A DNA stretch of 64,000 bases. It comes from Crystallibacter permensis (GTDB lineage: Bacteria; Actinomycetota; Actinomycetes; Actinomycetales; Micrococcaceae). Shown piece by piece: positions 44,282-53,023 of the stretch. The DNA lies in NCBI RefSeq assembly GCF_025960875.1, contig NZ_JAODLR010000008.1, positions 1 through 64,000 of the forward strand, in the 5' to 3' direction. The position numbers and the translations under genes are program-made. The notes under the pieces were generated by a model. It did not search any database. It saw nothing but the letters and a program-made list of their open reading frames with translations, and was not told the origin of the DNA. Position 1 is the first letter of the stretch; every line of letters starts with the position of its first letter.

Positions 44282-45196
44282 ATGAAAATTCTGGTCGCAG
44301 GAGCCGGTTCAACTGGTGGCTACTTCGGCGGGCGCCTGGTACAGGCAGACCGCGACGTGACGTTCCTCGTCCGTCCGCGCCGGGCCGGAGAGCTGACCGG
44401 CGGACTCAGGATCTTTGGAGTGGGCAACGATGACACCATTCCGGTCAAGACCGTAACCGCTAACGACCTGGATTCGGTGTATGACCTGGTCATCGTTGCG
44501 GTCAAGGCACAAGCGCTGGAAACCGTGGCACAGGATATCGCTCCCGCCGTCGGTCCTGGCACCATGATCCTGCCGATCCTCAACGGGATGTCGCACCTCG
44601 GCGATCTGACGGACCGCTACGGCGCGGACCGCGTCCTCGGCGGACTGGTGAAGGTCGTGACCACAGTGACGGAGGACGGCCACATCCTGCATATGAAACC
44701 GATGGCGATGATGTCCATCGGAGAACAATCCGGTGAACGCACGCAGCGAATCGAGGAACTGTATCGGGAGCTCTCTGTGCCCGGCTTCGAGTTGTCGCTG
44801 GCCCCGGAAATCGTCGCCTCAATGTGGCATAAATGGGCCTTCATAGCTGCCGCCGGGGTCATCACCTGCCTTATGCGTGGTTCGATCGGGGACATCATGG
44901 CGTGTCCCGGCGGCAAGGACTTCGCCCTCGCCGCCCTCTCGGAGGCGGAAGCTGTGGCAACCGCAGCGGGCTACCCCGTCCCGGAGAGCGAACATGCGAT
45001 GGGCGTAGCCATACTGACCGAGGCCGGATCGGTGTTTACTTCCTCCCTGTACCGCGATGTAACCGCCGGCCATCCACACGAGGGCGAACACATTCTGGGG
45101 CAGTTCGTTGCCCGGGCAGAGGCCCTTGAAGCCGCGGTCCCGTTGGCGAGGCTGGCGCTGCTTCAGCTTCGGGTGCACGACAGGCAAGGCTCGTAA
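44282..45196 (+). CDS. 2-dehydropantoate 2-reductase-like protein (PanE/ApbA)
   Basis: A 304-residue NADP-dependent ketopantoate reductase-family protein. It begins MKILVAGAGSTGGYFGGRL with the dinucleotide-binding motif, followed by the family segments VIVAVKAQALETVAQ and ILPILNGMSHLGDL. The C-terminal half is helical as in the family (WHKWAFIAAAGVITCLMRG with the catalytic Lys). Catabolic genomes contain several such paralogues, so it may act on another 2-keto acid. The start is ATG 44282, without strong ribosome site. Confidence 0.85.
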   Translation: MKILVAGAGSTGGYFGGRLVQADRDVTFLVRPRRAGELTGGLRIFGVGNDDTIPVKTVTANDLDSVYDLVIVAVKAQALETVAQDIAPAVGPGTMILPILNGMSHLGDLTDRYGADRVLGGLVKVVTTVTEDGHILHMKPMAMMSIGEQSGERTQRIEELYRELSVPGFELSLAPEIVASMWHKWAFIAAAGVITCLMRGSIGDIMACPGGKDFALAALSEAEAVATAAGYPVPESEHAMGVAILTEAGSVFTSSLYRDVTAGHPHEGEHILGQFVARAEALEAAVPLARLALLQLRVHDRQGS

Positions 45197-45263
45197 CGAT
45201 TGTCGACGGCGCAAGGGAAACGTATGATCGGCATCACTTGCCGGAGGAAACGAAGGAGTCTTC

Positions 45264-46643
45264 GTGGGAATGGATGTTGCACCCGAGGTCCTGGGAGCGT
45301 CAGCCGCCGTCCTGGATGCTGCCCGCAGCTCATCGGCTGACTACGCGGATCGCGCGGCTGTGAATACGGACCGCTCGGGCTTCGTCCCGCAGTCCTTGCC
45401 GGACGGGGTGGTGTTCGCCGAATCGATGGCGGATGTGGTGCAGGCGGTGAAGCTGGCTGCCGCGCACAAGGTTCCGCTGGTGCCGCGGGGCGCCGGAACC
45501 GGACTGGCAGGTGCATCCTCAGCGTCGGCGGGGGAGGTAGTGCTGGATCTGTCCCGGATGAACCGCATCCTCAGCATCGATCCGGTCGAGCAGGTCGCCG
45601 TCGTCGAACCCGGCGTACTGAATGCTCACCTTAACCAGGCGGTGGCCGAACACGGGCTGTTCTACGCGCCGGACCCGGCCAGTACGGCCATCTGTTCGAT
45701 CGGCGGCAATATCGCCACCAACGCGGGTGGCATGCGCTGCGCTAAGTATGGCGTGACCCGCGAATCGGTACTGGGGCTGCGTGTGGTGCTGGCCGACGGG
45801 CGGGAACTGCGCACGGGCCGCGGCACCATCAAGGGCGTCACCGGCTATGACCTGAACGCATTGATGATCGGGTCGGAAGGGACTCTGGGCGTGGTGGTTG
45901 AAGCGACGCTCCGCTTGCGCCCACTACCAACAACGACGGCGACCGTGGCCGCCTTTTTCCCCGACGTGGCCACCGCAGCCGCGGCAGCTTCGGCTGTGAT
46001 AGCCGCACGGCTCCAGCCTTCGGTGCTGGAACTGGTGGACGGCCCGACCCTCGCCGCCATCGACGCCGCGCTGGGAACCAACTACCGCAGTCGCGGCGGT
46101 GCTTTCCTGCTCGCGCAGACCGACGGCTTTGGCGCCCACCTCGAGATGGACGTGCTGGTCAACGCCGTCGAGCCGTTCGCCGCCGAACTGGAGCGTGCGG
46201 CAGATGCAGCGGAGGCAGAGGCGCTCCTGACGGCCAGGCGCGAAGCTATTCCTTCGCTCGAAATGGTGGGGCGGGTATCCATCGGGGACATCGGCGTGCC
46301 GCGCGGCCGGTTGGCCGAAGCAGTCACCGGGCTGGCGGACATCTCCCGGCGGACCGGGGTGCGCATCTTCACGATTGCCCACGCCGCAGACGGCAACCTG
46401 CACCCCATTATCGTGGTGGATCCGGACGAATCAGTGACTGAAGGGCCAGCCAAAGCGGCACTGGGCGAAATGTTCCGCCTGGCCCAGAGCCTGGGCGGAA
46501 CGCTGACCGGCGAGCACGGCGTGGGACTGCTGAAGCGCGACTGGCTCCGGGACGAACTCGGCGATGTCTCGCTTGAGGTCCAGCACGCCATCCGCCGCGC
46601 GCTGGACCCGCAGGGCATCCTTAACCCCGGCAAGGCGATCTAG
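45264..46643 (+). CDS. FAD-binding oxidase, D-lactate dehydrogenase/glycolate oxidase (GlcD) type
   Basis: A 459-residue VAO/PCMH-family flavoenzyme. The PCMH FAD domain occupies about 36-215 (VPLVPRGAGTGLAGASSASAGEVVLDLSRMNRI, GNIATNAGGMRCAKYGVTRESVLGL), followed by the FAD-oxidase C-terminal domain with HAADGNLHPII and TGEHGVGLLK, which bear substrate-binding histidines. It oxidises 2-hydroxy acids. AAGGAG precedes GTG 45264. It is not linked to GlcE/GlcF subunit genes here, so it likely acts alone. Confidence 0.9.
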   Translation: MGMDVAPEVLGASAAVLDAARSSSADYADRAAVNTDRSGFVPQSLPDGVVFAESMADVVQAVKLAAAHKVPLVPRGAGTGLAGASSASAGEVVLDLSRMNRILSIDPVEQVAVVEPGVLNAHLNQAVAEHGLFYAPDPASTAICSIGGNIATNAGGMRCAKYGVTRESVLGLRVVLADGRELRTGRGTIKGVTGYDLNALMIGSEGTLGVVVEATLRLRPLPTTTATVAAFFPDVATAAAAASAVIAARLQPSVLELVDGPTLAAIDAALGTNYRSRGGAFLLAQTDGFGAHLEMDVLVNAVEPFAAELERAADAAEAEALLTARREAIPSLEMVGRVSIGDIGVPRGRLAEAVTGLADISRRTGVRIFTIAHAADGNLHPIIVVDPDESVTEGPAKAALGEMFRLAQSLGGTLTGEHGVGLLKRDWLRDELGDVSLEVQHAIRRALDPQGILNPGKAI

Positions 46644-46687
46644 GTAACTCCATTCGACGGCGCGGCGGGACGGCGGGCTAGACGGGA

Positions 46688-47290
46688 TTACTTGCGCGAT
46701 TCAGCATCCTCGTCACCGATGTGCCCGGCCGCGTTGGCGTCGAGGACACGCTGGACGAAGGCGCAGTACTCGTCCATGTAGTGCCGCAGGAATTTCTGCG
46801 TGGACTCGTCCTTGACCTCGCCGTCGTCGCCGTAGGCTTCCGGCTTGAAGCTGATGTAGGCCTCGGGGGTGTTGAGCTGTGGGGCGTCGAGGAAGCTCAG
46901 CACGCTGCGCATGTTCGACTGCATGACCGCCGTGCCGATGCCGCCCGGGGAAGCGCCAATGATGCCGGTGGGCTTGTGGGCGAAGGAATTGGTTCCCCAC
47001 GGACGCGAGCCCCAATCGATCGCATTCTTCAAAGCACCGGGGATGGACCGGTTGTATTCGGGCGAGATGAACAGGATTCCGTCTGCGGCTTCAACCGCTT
47101 CCTTCAGCGCCCGGCCTTCGGCGGGGAAGTCGGCGTCGTAATCCGAACTGTAAAGGGGGAGGTCCTTGATGGGAATCTCGTTGAATTCCAGGTCCTTTGG
47201 AGCCAGCTTGATCAGAGCCTTCGAGAGAGTGCGGTTGATGGAGCCGCTGGCGAGGCTCCCGACGAAATAACCGATCTGGTAGGTGGGCAT
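46688..47290 (-). CDS. NAD(P)H-dependent FMN reductase
   Basis: A 200-residue flavodoxin-fold protein. The FMN phosphate loop is GSLASGSINRTLSKAL and the conserved EYNRSIPGALKNAIDW motif identifies the NADPH-dependent FMN reductase/azoreductase-like group. The start is ATG 47290, preceded by GGAAGGAA. It is transcribed leftward 89 bp behind the ECF41 sigma gene and might be part of the same stress transcript. Confidence 0.9.
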   Translation of the reverse strand: MPTYQIGYFVGSLASGSINRTLSKALIKLAPKDLEFNEIPIKDLPLYSSDYDADFPAEGRALKEAVEAADGILFISPEYNRSIPGALKNAIDWGSRPWGTNSFAHKPTGIIGASPGGIGTAVMQSNMRSVLSFLDAPQLNTPEAYISFKPEAYGDDGEVKDESTQKFLRHYMDEYCAFVQRVLDANAAGHIGDEDAESRK

Positions 47291-47379
47291 AAGTACATTC
47301 CTTCCACGGCGGCCGGCCGGAGCCGGCCTGTTGCGGCTGATGGACAATCCCGGCGCGGCGGCAAAGCGGAGCGCCAGCC

Positions 47380-48258
47380 TCAGCCCAACACACCGCGTGT
47401 GCCGCGGGCCAGCAGCACCAGCTTGTCCGGGTTGCGGACAACGTAGACGCCGGTGACCTGTCCGCCGTGGACTTCCACCATGGCCGCCACATCCAGCCGA
47501 CCGCCGCTGAACACCAGCAGGCCGGGCATGTTGTTGAGGGTGGAAAACTCCACCCGCATGTCGGGCAGCGGGCGGGAGTGGACACCCACGAGGAAGCGGG
47601 CAATCTTCTCCGGGCCGTGCACGGGCCTGCGTGCAGTGGAGACCTTGCCGCCGCCGTCGGCGAGCAGAACGGCGCCCGGGGCCAGGACATCCATCAGGGA
47701 CTGCAGGTCGCCGCCGAGGGTTGCCGCCATAAACCGGTCCGCCACCTCGCGCTGCTGCCGCGTGCCAACTTCGAAACGTGGTTGCCGGGCGCTTACATGC
47801 TCTTTTGCCCTGTGCGCCAGCTGGCGGACTGCCGCTTGGGACTTACCGGTAACCTCGGCGATCTCGGTGTAGGGGAAGTCGAAGACCTCGCGCAGCACAA
47901 AGACGGCCCGCTCGTCCGGCGTCAGGGACTCGAGCACCACCAGCATAGCCACGGAGAGCGCCTCGCCCAGCACCGCATCTTCGGCCACATCCGGCCCGGT
48001 CAGGATCGGCTCGGGCAGCCACGGACCCACGTATTCTTCCCGACGGCGCTGCGAGGACCTCAGCGCATTCAGCGCGGTGCGCGTGGCGATCTTGGCGAGG
48101 TAGGCGCGGGGATTGCCCACGCCGTCGTCGTTCACCTCGGCCCATTTCAGGTAGCTGTCCTGCACCACATCCTCCGCGTCCGCGGCGGCGCCGGTGATCT
48201 CGTAGGCAATGGCGAAGAGCAGGGAGCGGTGCTGCTCGAAGACCTCCGGCGATCCCAT
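47380..48258 (-). CDS. ECF41-family RNA polymerase sigma factor (SigJ-like)
   Basis: A 292-residue extracytoplasmic-function sigma factor. Region 2 is at about 5-70, region 4 at about 105-158, and a SnoaL-like C-terminal extension at about 170-292. Three ECF41 signatures are readable: WLPEP (80-84) in the linker, DGGGK (201-205), and NPDKL (277-281). In this group the extension replaces an anti-sigma factor and tunes activity directly. It starts at ATG 48258, immediately after the stop of the upstream oxidoreductase, so the two genes form one transcription unit with an ECF41-type promoter. Confidence 0.92.
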   Translation of the reverse strand: MGSPEVFEQHRSLLFAIAYEITGAAADAEDVVQDSYLKWAEVNDDGVGNPRAYLAKIATRTALNALRSSQRRREEYVGPWLPEPILTGPDVAEDAVLGEALSVAMLVVLESLTPDERAVFVLREVFDFPYTEIAEVTGKSQAAVRQLAHRAKEHVSARQPRFEVGTRQQREVADRFMAATLGGDLQSLMDVLAPGAVLLADGGGKVSTARRPVHGPEKIARFLVGVHSRPLPDMRVEFSTLNNMPGLLVFSGGRLDVAAMVEVHGGQVTGVYVVRNPDKLVLLARGTRGVLG

Positions 48259-49443
48259 CTACCGTGCCTCCGCCAGTTGTGGCTGCGCTGCCCGAGGGCC
48301 CTTCGGCCAGCTGTAGGACCCGCTGCGGCGAAGCTCGTTCCGCATCCACCTCAGAGCCAGGCGGCACACCTGCTCCTTCAGGAAAGCGCCGGGCTGCCGG
48401 CCGATGGCCAAGGGGCGCGGCCGGTCGTCGGCATGCACAAACTGGATGAGGCCGGCCGTACGTCCAAGGCTGATGCACCGCGCCAGAAACCCGTTGGAGA
48501 ACACTTGGGGAGCGCGCCGCTCCAGCCGGGCGATGATATTGTCCGCCGCATGCGCTCCCATCGGCATGGCGGCGGCGCAGGACATCCGCAGGTGCGCGGC
48601 CACCGAATCCGGCGGGCGGACGGCGTCGCCAGCGCCGAAGATTTCCGGAAACTCCGGGACGGACAGGGTTTCATCCACCAGCAAGCGGCCGTCCGGATCG
48701 ATGGGCAGTCCGCTGGCGCGGGCGAGGTCCGGCGTGCTGAATCCCGCGGTCCAAACCGTGCAGTCCGACTCGAGCCTTGCTCCGGACGACGTCGTTAGTT
48801 GGCCTTCGCCCGAATTTTCCACTTCGGTGTTTTCCACGAGTTCGACGCCGAGCGCACGCAGCGTCCGCTGCAGTTCCCGCCGCCCGGTTGTGGACAGATC
48901 CGCGCCGATGCCACCCTTGGAAACCAGCCGCACACGTAGCCGCGGATGCCGCTCCGCGATTTCGGAAGCAGTCTCGATCCCGGTCAAGCCGCCGCCCACC
49001 ACGGTGACCACGGCGCCGGCATTAAGCTGCTCCAGCCTGATCCGCAGCCGTGCAGCTTCTTGCGCAGACTGCACTCCGTAGCCCTCCGAGCCGGCCCCGG
49101 CGGTTGCGCTGGCGCTGCCCACCGCGTAAACCAGCAGATCGTACGCCAGCGGGTCGCGGCCGTCCGCGAACTGCACCAGCCGGGCGTGCGGATCGATCCG
49201 CGCTGCAGTTCCAACAACGACGGCGGCGGCCGGATTGAGCAAAGAAGCCATCGGCACCGCTGCCGACTCGCGGCTTCCGGCGGCCACCTCGTGCAGCCGG
49301 ATCCGTTCAATAAACTCCGCGTGCGGATTGACCACGGTCACCTGGACTTGGCCGGCTAGGCTCTTGCTGCCGGCCAGGCGATTGGCCGCCATAACCCCCG
49401 CATAACCGGCTCCGATAATGACTACTCGCTGATATGCAGACAC
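48259..49443 (-). CDS. NAD(P)/FAD-dependent oxidoreductase (NDH-2-like), ECF41 partner
   Basis: A 394-residue pyridine nucleotide-disulfide oxidoreductase. FAD motif IGAGYAGVMAANRL is at the N-terminus, the NAD motif VVGGGLTGIETASEIAER mid-protein, and GAGDAVRPPDS near the end. It resembles type II NADH dehydrogenases and related small oxidoreductases but lacks an obvious membrane tail. GGAGAGAACG precedes GTG 49443. ECF41 sigma genes are typically linked to such oxidoreductases (COMD group), and here the sigma factor follows with zero spacing. Confidence 0.88.
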   Translation of the reverse strand: MSAYQRVVIIGAGYAGVMAANRLAGSKSLAGQVQVTVVNPHAEFIERIRLHEVAAGSRESAAVPMASLLNPAAAVVVGTAARIDPHARLVQFADGRDPLAYDLLVYAVGSASATAGAGSEGYGVQSAQEAARLRIRLEQLNAGAVVTVVGGGLTGIETASEIAERHPRLRVRLVSKGGIGADLSTTGRRELQRTLRALGVELVENTEVENSGEGQLTTSSGARLESDCTVWTAGFSTPDLARASGLPIDPDGRLLVDETLSVPEFPEIFGAGDAVRPPDSVAAHLRMSCAAAMPMGAHAADNIIARLERRAPQVFSNGFLARCISLGRTAGLIQFVHADDRPRPLAIGRQPGAFLKEQVCRLALRWMRNELRRSGSYSWPKGPRAAQPQLAEAR

Positions 49444-49478
49444 CGTTCTCTCCTTTGCTGTTGCCGATGTACACATAG

Positions 49479-49505
49479 GACACCGGTAGGTCCCGATTTG
49501 TGACA
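49479..49505 (-). promoter_or_regulatory. ECF41-type promoter of the oxidoreductase-sigma operon
   Basis: On the minus strand TGTCACA (49505-49499), 16 nt and TGTC (49482-49479) match the known ECF41 consensus TGTCACA-N16-CGTC with one mismatch. The site is 35 bp ahead of the GTG start of the oxidoreductase, the right place for autoregulation. Confidence 0.7.
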
Positions 49506-49601
49506 CCCGCGGCGAGCCTATTGGAGATGCACAGGACCTTGCGTGCAGTACTCATAGGATGGGGTACATCCCCGATCGTCAGTGAATAGAGCAGACCCTC
49601 C

Positions 49602-50459
49602 ATGGCACCGCCCCGCACCCATCGCATGCAACACCAGCAGCTCATCGTGACGTTGTACGGGCTTTATGCTGAAGGTACCGGCGGTTCGCTGCGTGTCTCC
49701 ACCTTGATCTCTATGCTCGCCGCGCTGGGGATTGACCAACAGGCAGCCCGGTCTACGGTCTCCCGACTCAAGTCCAAGGGCATCCTGCTCAGCCAGAAAG
49801 AGGATGGCGTAGCTCGATATGCGCTGTCTAGGGACATCCTTGACATCTTTAACGCATACGACCAGCGGATCTTCGCGCCGGAGCGCTCCAAACCGGGCGA
49901 TCCCTGGGCGCTTGTGGTCTTTTCGGTTCCTGAGGCGGAACGCAACCGGCGCTATGAACTACGGGCTGAACTGACCAGTCTGGGATTCGGATTTGTCGCT
50001 GCGGGAGTAGCGATTGCGCCCAGTACGGGGCTGGAGCAGGCAGTGGAGCGGTTGGCGTCCCGAAAGCTGGATGGCTACGCCGAATACTTCTCCGGTGACT
50101 ACCTCAAGGGCGGAGAGATCCGGCAGCACGTTTCACAGTGGTGGGACCTGCAAACGCTGGATCAGGAGTATTCAGAGTTCATCGACCGTTATGAGGGTCT
50201 CGTCCAAGAATGGCAGCACCGTGCGAGTCTCGCGGCAGGGTTCTCTGTCGAGGACCGGCTGGATGCCTTCCACACCTACGTTCCCATGCTGACGATGTGG
50301 CGGAAGTTTCCGTACCAGGACCCGAATCTTCCCCTGGAGTACCTTCCCGAAGGTTGGAAAGCGCCGCGCGCCAAGAAGGCGTTCCTGACACTGCACGGAA
50401 TTCTTGAAGAACCGGCAGCGGCTTACGCCAAAGAGTTGGTCCGTACGCGAGGTGACTGA
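49602..50459 (+). CDS. PaaX-family transcriptional repressor, copy 1
   Basis: A 285-residue regulator. An N-terminal PaaX winged helix (about 8-80: HQQLIVTLYGLYAEGTGGSLRVSTLISMLAALGIDQQAARSTVSRLKSKG) is followed by a PaaX central Cas2-like domain with WALVVFSVPEAERNRRYELRAELTSLGFG and a C-terminal domain ending with PNLPLEYLPEGWKAPRA. PaaX proteins repress aromatic acid genes and are released by aryl-CoA. It starts at ATG 49602. Its last 37 bp overlap the convergent hydrolase gene. CGATCG at 49573-49578, ahead of its start, could be an autoregulatory half-site. Confidence 0.92.
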   Translation: MAPPRTHRMQHQQLIVTLYGLYAEGTGGSLRVSTLISMLAALGIDQQAARSTVSRLKSKGILLSQKEDGVARYALSRDILDIFNAYDQRIFAPERSKPGDPWALVVFSVPEAERNRRYELRAELTSLGFGFVAAGVAIAPSTGLEQAVERLASRKLDGYAEYFSGDYLKGGEIRQHVSQWWDLQTLDQEYSEFIDRYEGLVQEWQHRASLAAGFSVEDRLDAFHTYVPMLTMWRKFPYQDPNLPLEYLPEGWKAPRAKKAFLTLHGILEEPAAAYAKELVRTRGD

Positions 50460-51196
50460 GAACCGATGTGCGCCATCCAGTTGCGTACGGACGACCATGA
50501 GCGGGTGGAAGGATCGATCGCGGCCAAATGGTCCAAGTCATGCGGCGATTCAAAATCGATGTGACTTCCGGCGGTGCGGGCACGCGCGACGAAGTCCATC
50601 GAGTGGTCTACAGGAACCCGCTGGTCCACCGCCCCATGCACTACCAGCGTCGGAGCAGATAGCGGGAGCCGGCTGAGCGGCGACGCCGATTCATAAACAG
50701 CCGGGTCCTCTTCCGGGGAAACGCCGAAGAATTCTGCAGCGGCACCTTCGCCCAACCGCTCGCGGTAAGTGCGGGCGACGTCTGTAACCGGGGCCAGAGC
50801 GACGACGGCGTCCAGCAGGTCCACCGCCAGCAACGCCAATTGTCCGCCTACAGAGTGGCCGACGCCGATTACCGGCCCCTCATGTTGTTCGCGCCAAGGC
50901 GTTGCGGCGACGGCAGCAACGGCAGCCCTGACGTCATCCCCAGTCGTCGGCCAGCCGCCGCCGTTGCCGTTACGGCGGTACTCGACATTGGCAACGGCCC
51001 AGCCGCTCTGCGTCAGGTCATGGGCCAGAGGGGCCATGAGGGAAGCGTCGAACGCAGCACGCCAATAGCCGCCGTGGATGAGGACGGCTACACCCTGGGG
51101 AGGCCCGCCACCGGCGGGATCCCAGCACTCAACGGTCTGTTGCGTGTGGGGACCATAGGCCAGCTGTAATGCAGGCGCGACAAGTCCTGATGACAT
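50423..51196 (-). CDS. Alpha/beta hydrolase, kynurenine formamidase-like
   Basis: A 257-residue serine hydrolase. The oxyanion-hole motif HGGYW matches HGGxW, typical of bacterial kynurenine formamidase-type arylformamidases. The nucleophile elbow is GHSVGG, and Asp and His candidates lie in HGAVDQRVPV and SPHDLDHL. It starts at ATG 51196, preceded by AAGGAAACTTCC. It is 80 bp downstream of the cupin gene and probably cotranscribed. A role in releasing anthranilate precursors would fit the neighbourhood, but other acyl substrates are possible. Confidence 0.78.
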   Translation of the reverse strand: MSSGLVAPALQLAYGPHTQQTVECWDPAGGGPPQGVAVLIHGGYWRAAFDASLMAPLAHDLTQSGWAVANVEYRRNGNGGGWPTTGDDVRAAVAAVAATPWREQHEGPVIGVGHSVGGQLALLAVDLLDAVVALAPVTDVARTYRERLGEGAAAEFFGVSPEEDPAVYESASPLSRLPLSAPTLVVHGAVDQRVPVDHSMDFVARARTAGSHIDFESPHDLDHLAAIDPSTRSWSSVRNWMAHIGSQSPRVRTNSLA

Positions 51197-51276
51197 GGAA
51201 GTTTCCTTATCGTAGGGCTGGCGCCGGGAGAACGAGACTCCCTGCGCCAGCACACTGTCAGCGATTCGTCCGGCTA

Positions 51277-51762
51277 TCAGGCGCCAGGAACTGAACCCGG
51301 CGGAAGGAAGTTCACGTCATGGAGGGCGGAACGACGGACTACTTCTTCCGGATCCGTCAGATCATGCAACTGGTCGAAGAGCTCGGACAGCTTTCCGGCC
51401 GGACTGACCCAGAATAGCGACTTGCCCGGAGTTTCGCCCTTGTTGTAGTAGGCATGCGGCAGTCCCATCGGCATGCGAACGGTGTCGCCGGGACCAGCCG
51501 TGGTCCACTCTCCGTCGAGGTACAGCGTGTAGACGCCTTCCATGATGAAAATGTGCTCATCCTGCGTGGGATGGACATGCGGGGGAACTCCAGTGCCCGA
51601 GGGGTCGAGAGACAGCCAAGCAAAGCTTGATGAGCTTTCGACCTTGGCGAGGTAGGTGTGGCCGAGCACGTTCCACGTCTTATTTCCCATGGCCTCGCTG
51701 GCCAGCGTGATGCCCTTGGGCAGATCACCGAGAATAATTTCCTGGTCTTGCTGCAGTTCCAT
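51277..51762 (-). CDS. Cupin-domain protein
   Basis: A 161-residue single-cupin protein. Metal-binding motif 1 reads PPHVHPTQDEHIFIMEGVYTLYLDG (His, His, Glu), and motif 2 PGDTVRMPMGLPHAYYN (His). Single cupins of this type can be dioxygenases, isomerases or sensors; none can be chosen. The start is ATG 51762, with GGA upstream; ATG 51777 lacks a ribosome site. It is divergent from the MBL/MFS operon and shares its regulatory region. Confidence 0.8.
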   Translation of the reverse strand: MELQQDQEIILGDLPKGITLASEAMGNKTWNVLGHTYLAKVESSSSFAWLSLDPSGTGVPPHVHPTQDEHIFIMEGVYTLYLDGEWTTAGPGDTVRMPMGLPHAYYNKGETPGKSLFWVSPAGKLSELFDQLHDLTDPEEVVRRSALHDVNFLPPGSVPGA

Positions 51763-51830
51763 AACTGGTCCTTTCATCGAATATGAGGTGCCGTCAGCAT
51801 GGCAGACGAAAAATCAATATGCAATAGGTA

Positions 51831-51859
51831 TTGCGATCGCAAAAAACGCTACATATGAT
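51831..51859 (+). promoter_or_regulatory. Shared catabolic promoter/operator, site 1 (CGATCG-N12-CATATG)
   Basis: TTGCGATCGCAA (51831-51842) is a perfect 12-bp palindrome with CGATCG at 51834-51839, and CATATG starts exactly 18 bp later at 51852. TTGCGA (51831-51836), 17 nt and TATGAT (51854-51859) make a good -35/-10 pair for the MBL-MFS operon, so a repressor on the palindrome would block the -35. Confidence 0.65.
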
Positions 51860-51967
51860 TTGAGTCACGCTCTTGTCGGCGAGTCCGACGTCAAAGCATC
51901 CGCCAAGCCACAGCATTTCTTCGACCAGCTGTGGCGCCGCCCGCCATCGAGGAAACGAGGGGCAAAT

Positions 51968-53023
51968 ATGAGCAAATCAGTACAAGGAATGACCGTCCAC
52001 ACTTTGGGAACCGGAGGCGGTCCCATTGTCTCGGGCAGTCGCGCCGGCACCAGCACTGTCGTCAAGGTAGACGACGCGGCCTACGTCATCGACTGTGGCA
52101 TGGGCAGCATACGCAATTATCGCTCCAGTTGTGCGTGGCCGGACCTGAGGGGGATTTTCCTCACACATCACCATTCAGACCATATCTACGACCTGGGTTC
52201 GTTCCTGGTGACGGGGTGGCAGGTGCCGGGCGAGTCGTTCAGCCGCCCAATCGAAGTCTTTGGTCCCGGACGTCCGTCGCGGGTTCCTGCCTTGGATGCT
52301 GAGCACGCGGTTCAGATTGACGCTCGGGTTGCTGGGCGGGCAATGACCGCAACAACCGAGGTGGTTGATGCCTTGTTGGATAAGGTGTTTGCTTCCGACA
52401 TCTGCATTCGGATGGCGGACGAAGGGCGCGAGGAACCTCACAACTGGGTCATTGCGCACGATATCGAGATCCCGGCGGCCGCCAATGCGGATCCGGTAGA
52501 GGCGCGGCATCCGCAGATGGAGCCGTTCGAGGTGTACCGGGACGAACTGGTGACCGTGACGGCAATCCTCGTGGACCACCGGCTGTGCTTTCCCGCCTTC
52601 GCCTTCAGGATCGATTCCGCTTACGGATCGGTGGTGGTGTCTGGCGATACGGCATACTCCGAAAACTGCATCCGGCTGGCGCGCGGCGCGGACCTTCTGC
52701 TGCATGAAGTCATGGATCTGCAGGCGATCCTGGCCACGTTCCCGGATGGTCCCACGCGCGACGGGATCGAGATCCATCTGCGTGAATCGCATACGTCGTT
52801 TGATGAGGTTGGCAAGGTGGCCCAGGCTGCCGGCGTTGGGCAGCTGGTGCTGCATCATATTGTGCCGAATACGCCGGGTGCGGCAGATGTCCAGAAGATG
52901 CAGCAGGTGGCCAGCCTGGACTTTGACGGACCTGTCCAGGTGGCCGAAGATAATGACTGCTTTGTGGTTCCGGTCGTGCCTGAACACGAAACCCAACTGG
53001 AGAAAGCAGAGGCAACGGCATGA
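51968..53023 (+). CDS. MBL-fold metallohydrolase (cytosolic)
   Basis: A 351-residue metallo-beta-lactamase-fold enzyme. The metal motif HHHSDH (67-72) is HxHxDH, and VVSGDTAYSENC and LHHI carry further ligands. GTGGGPIVSGSRAGTS near the N-terminus resembles the lactonase/arylsulfatase-like subgroup. GAGGGG ahead of ATG 51968 is the start; in-frame sequence upstream of it is not coding. No signal peptide, unlike the Tat-exported relative at 8814. The stop overlaps the MFS start (ATGA). In this catabolic region a lactone, ester or thioester hydrolysis is likely. Confidence 0.85.
   Translation: MSKSVQGMTVHTLGTGGGPIVSGSRAGTSTVVKVDDAAYVIDCGMGSIRNYRSSCAWPDLRGIFLTHHHSDHIYDLGSFLVTGWQVPGESFSRPIEVFGPGRPSRVPALDAEHAVQIDARVAGRAMTATTEVVDALLDKVFASDICIRMADEGREEPHNWVIAHDIEIPAAANADPVEARHPQMEPFEVYRDELVTVTAILVDHRLCFPAFAFRIDSAYGSVVVSGDTAYSENCIRLARGADLLLHEVMDLQAILATFPDGPTRDGIEIHLRESHTSFDEVGKVAQAAGVGQLVLHHIVPNTPGAADVQKMQQVASLDFDGPVQVAEDNDCFVVPVVPEHETQLEKAEATA

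Noticed and set aside
44692-44697. CATATG inside the PanE-like gene
   Set aside because: It is within a coding region and has no CGATCG 18 bp upstream.
49573-49578. CGATCG ahead of paaX copy 1 as a fourth member of the shared operator
   Set aside because: No CATATG follows at 18 bp and the surrounding palindrome is absent; a lone CGATCG is expected by chance in this GC-rich DNA.
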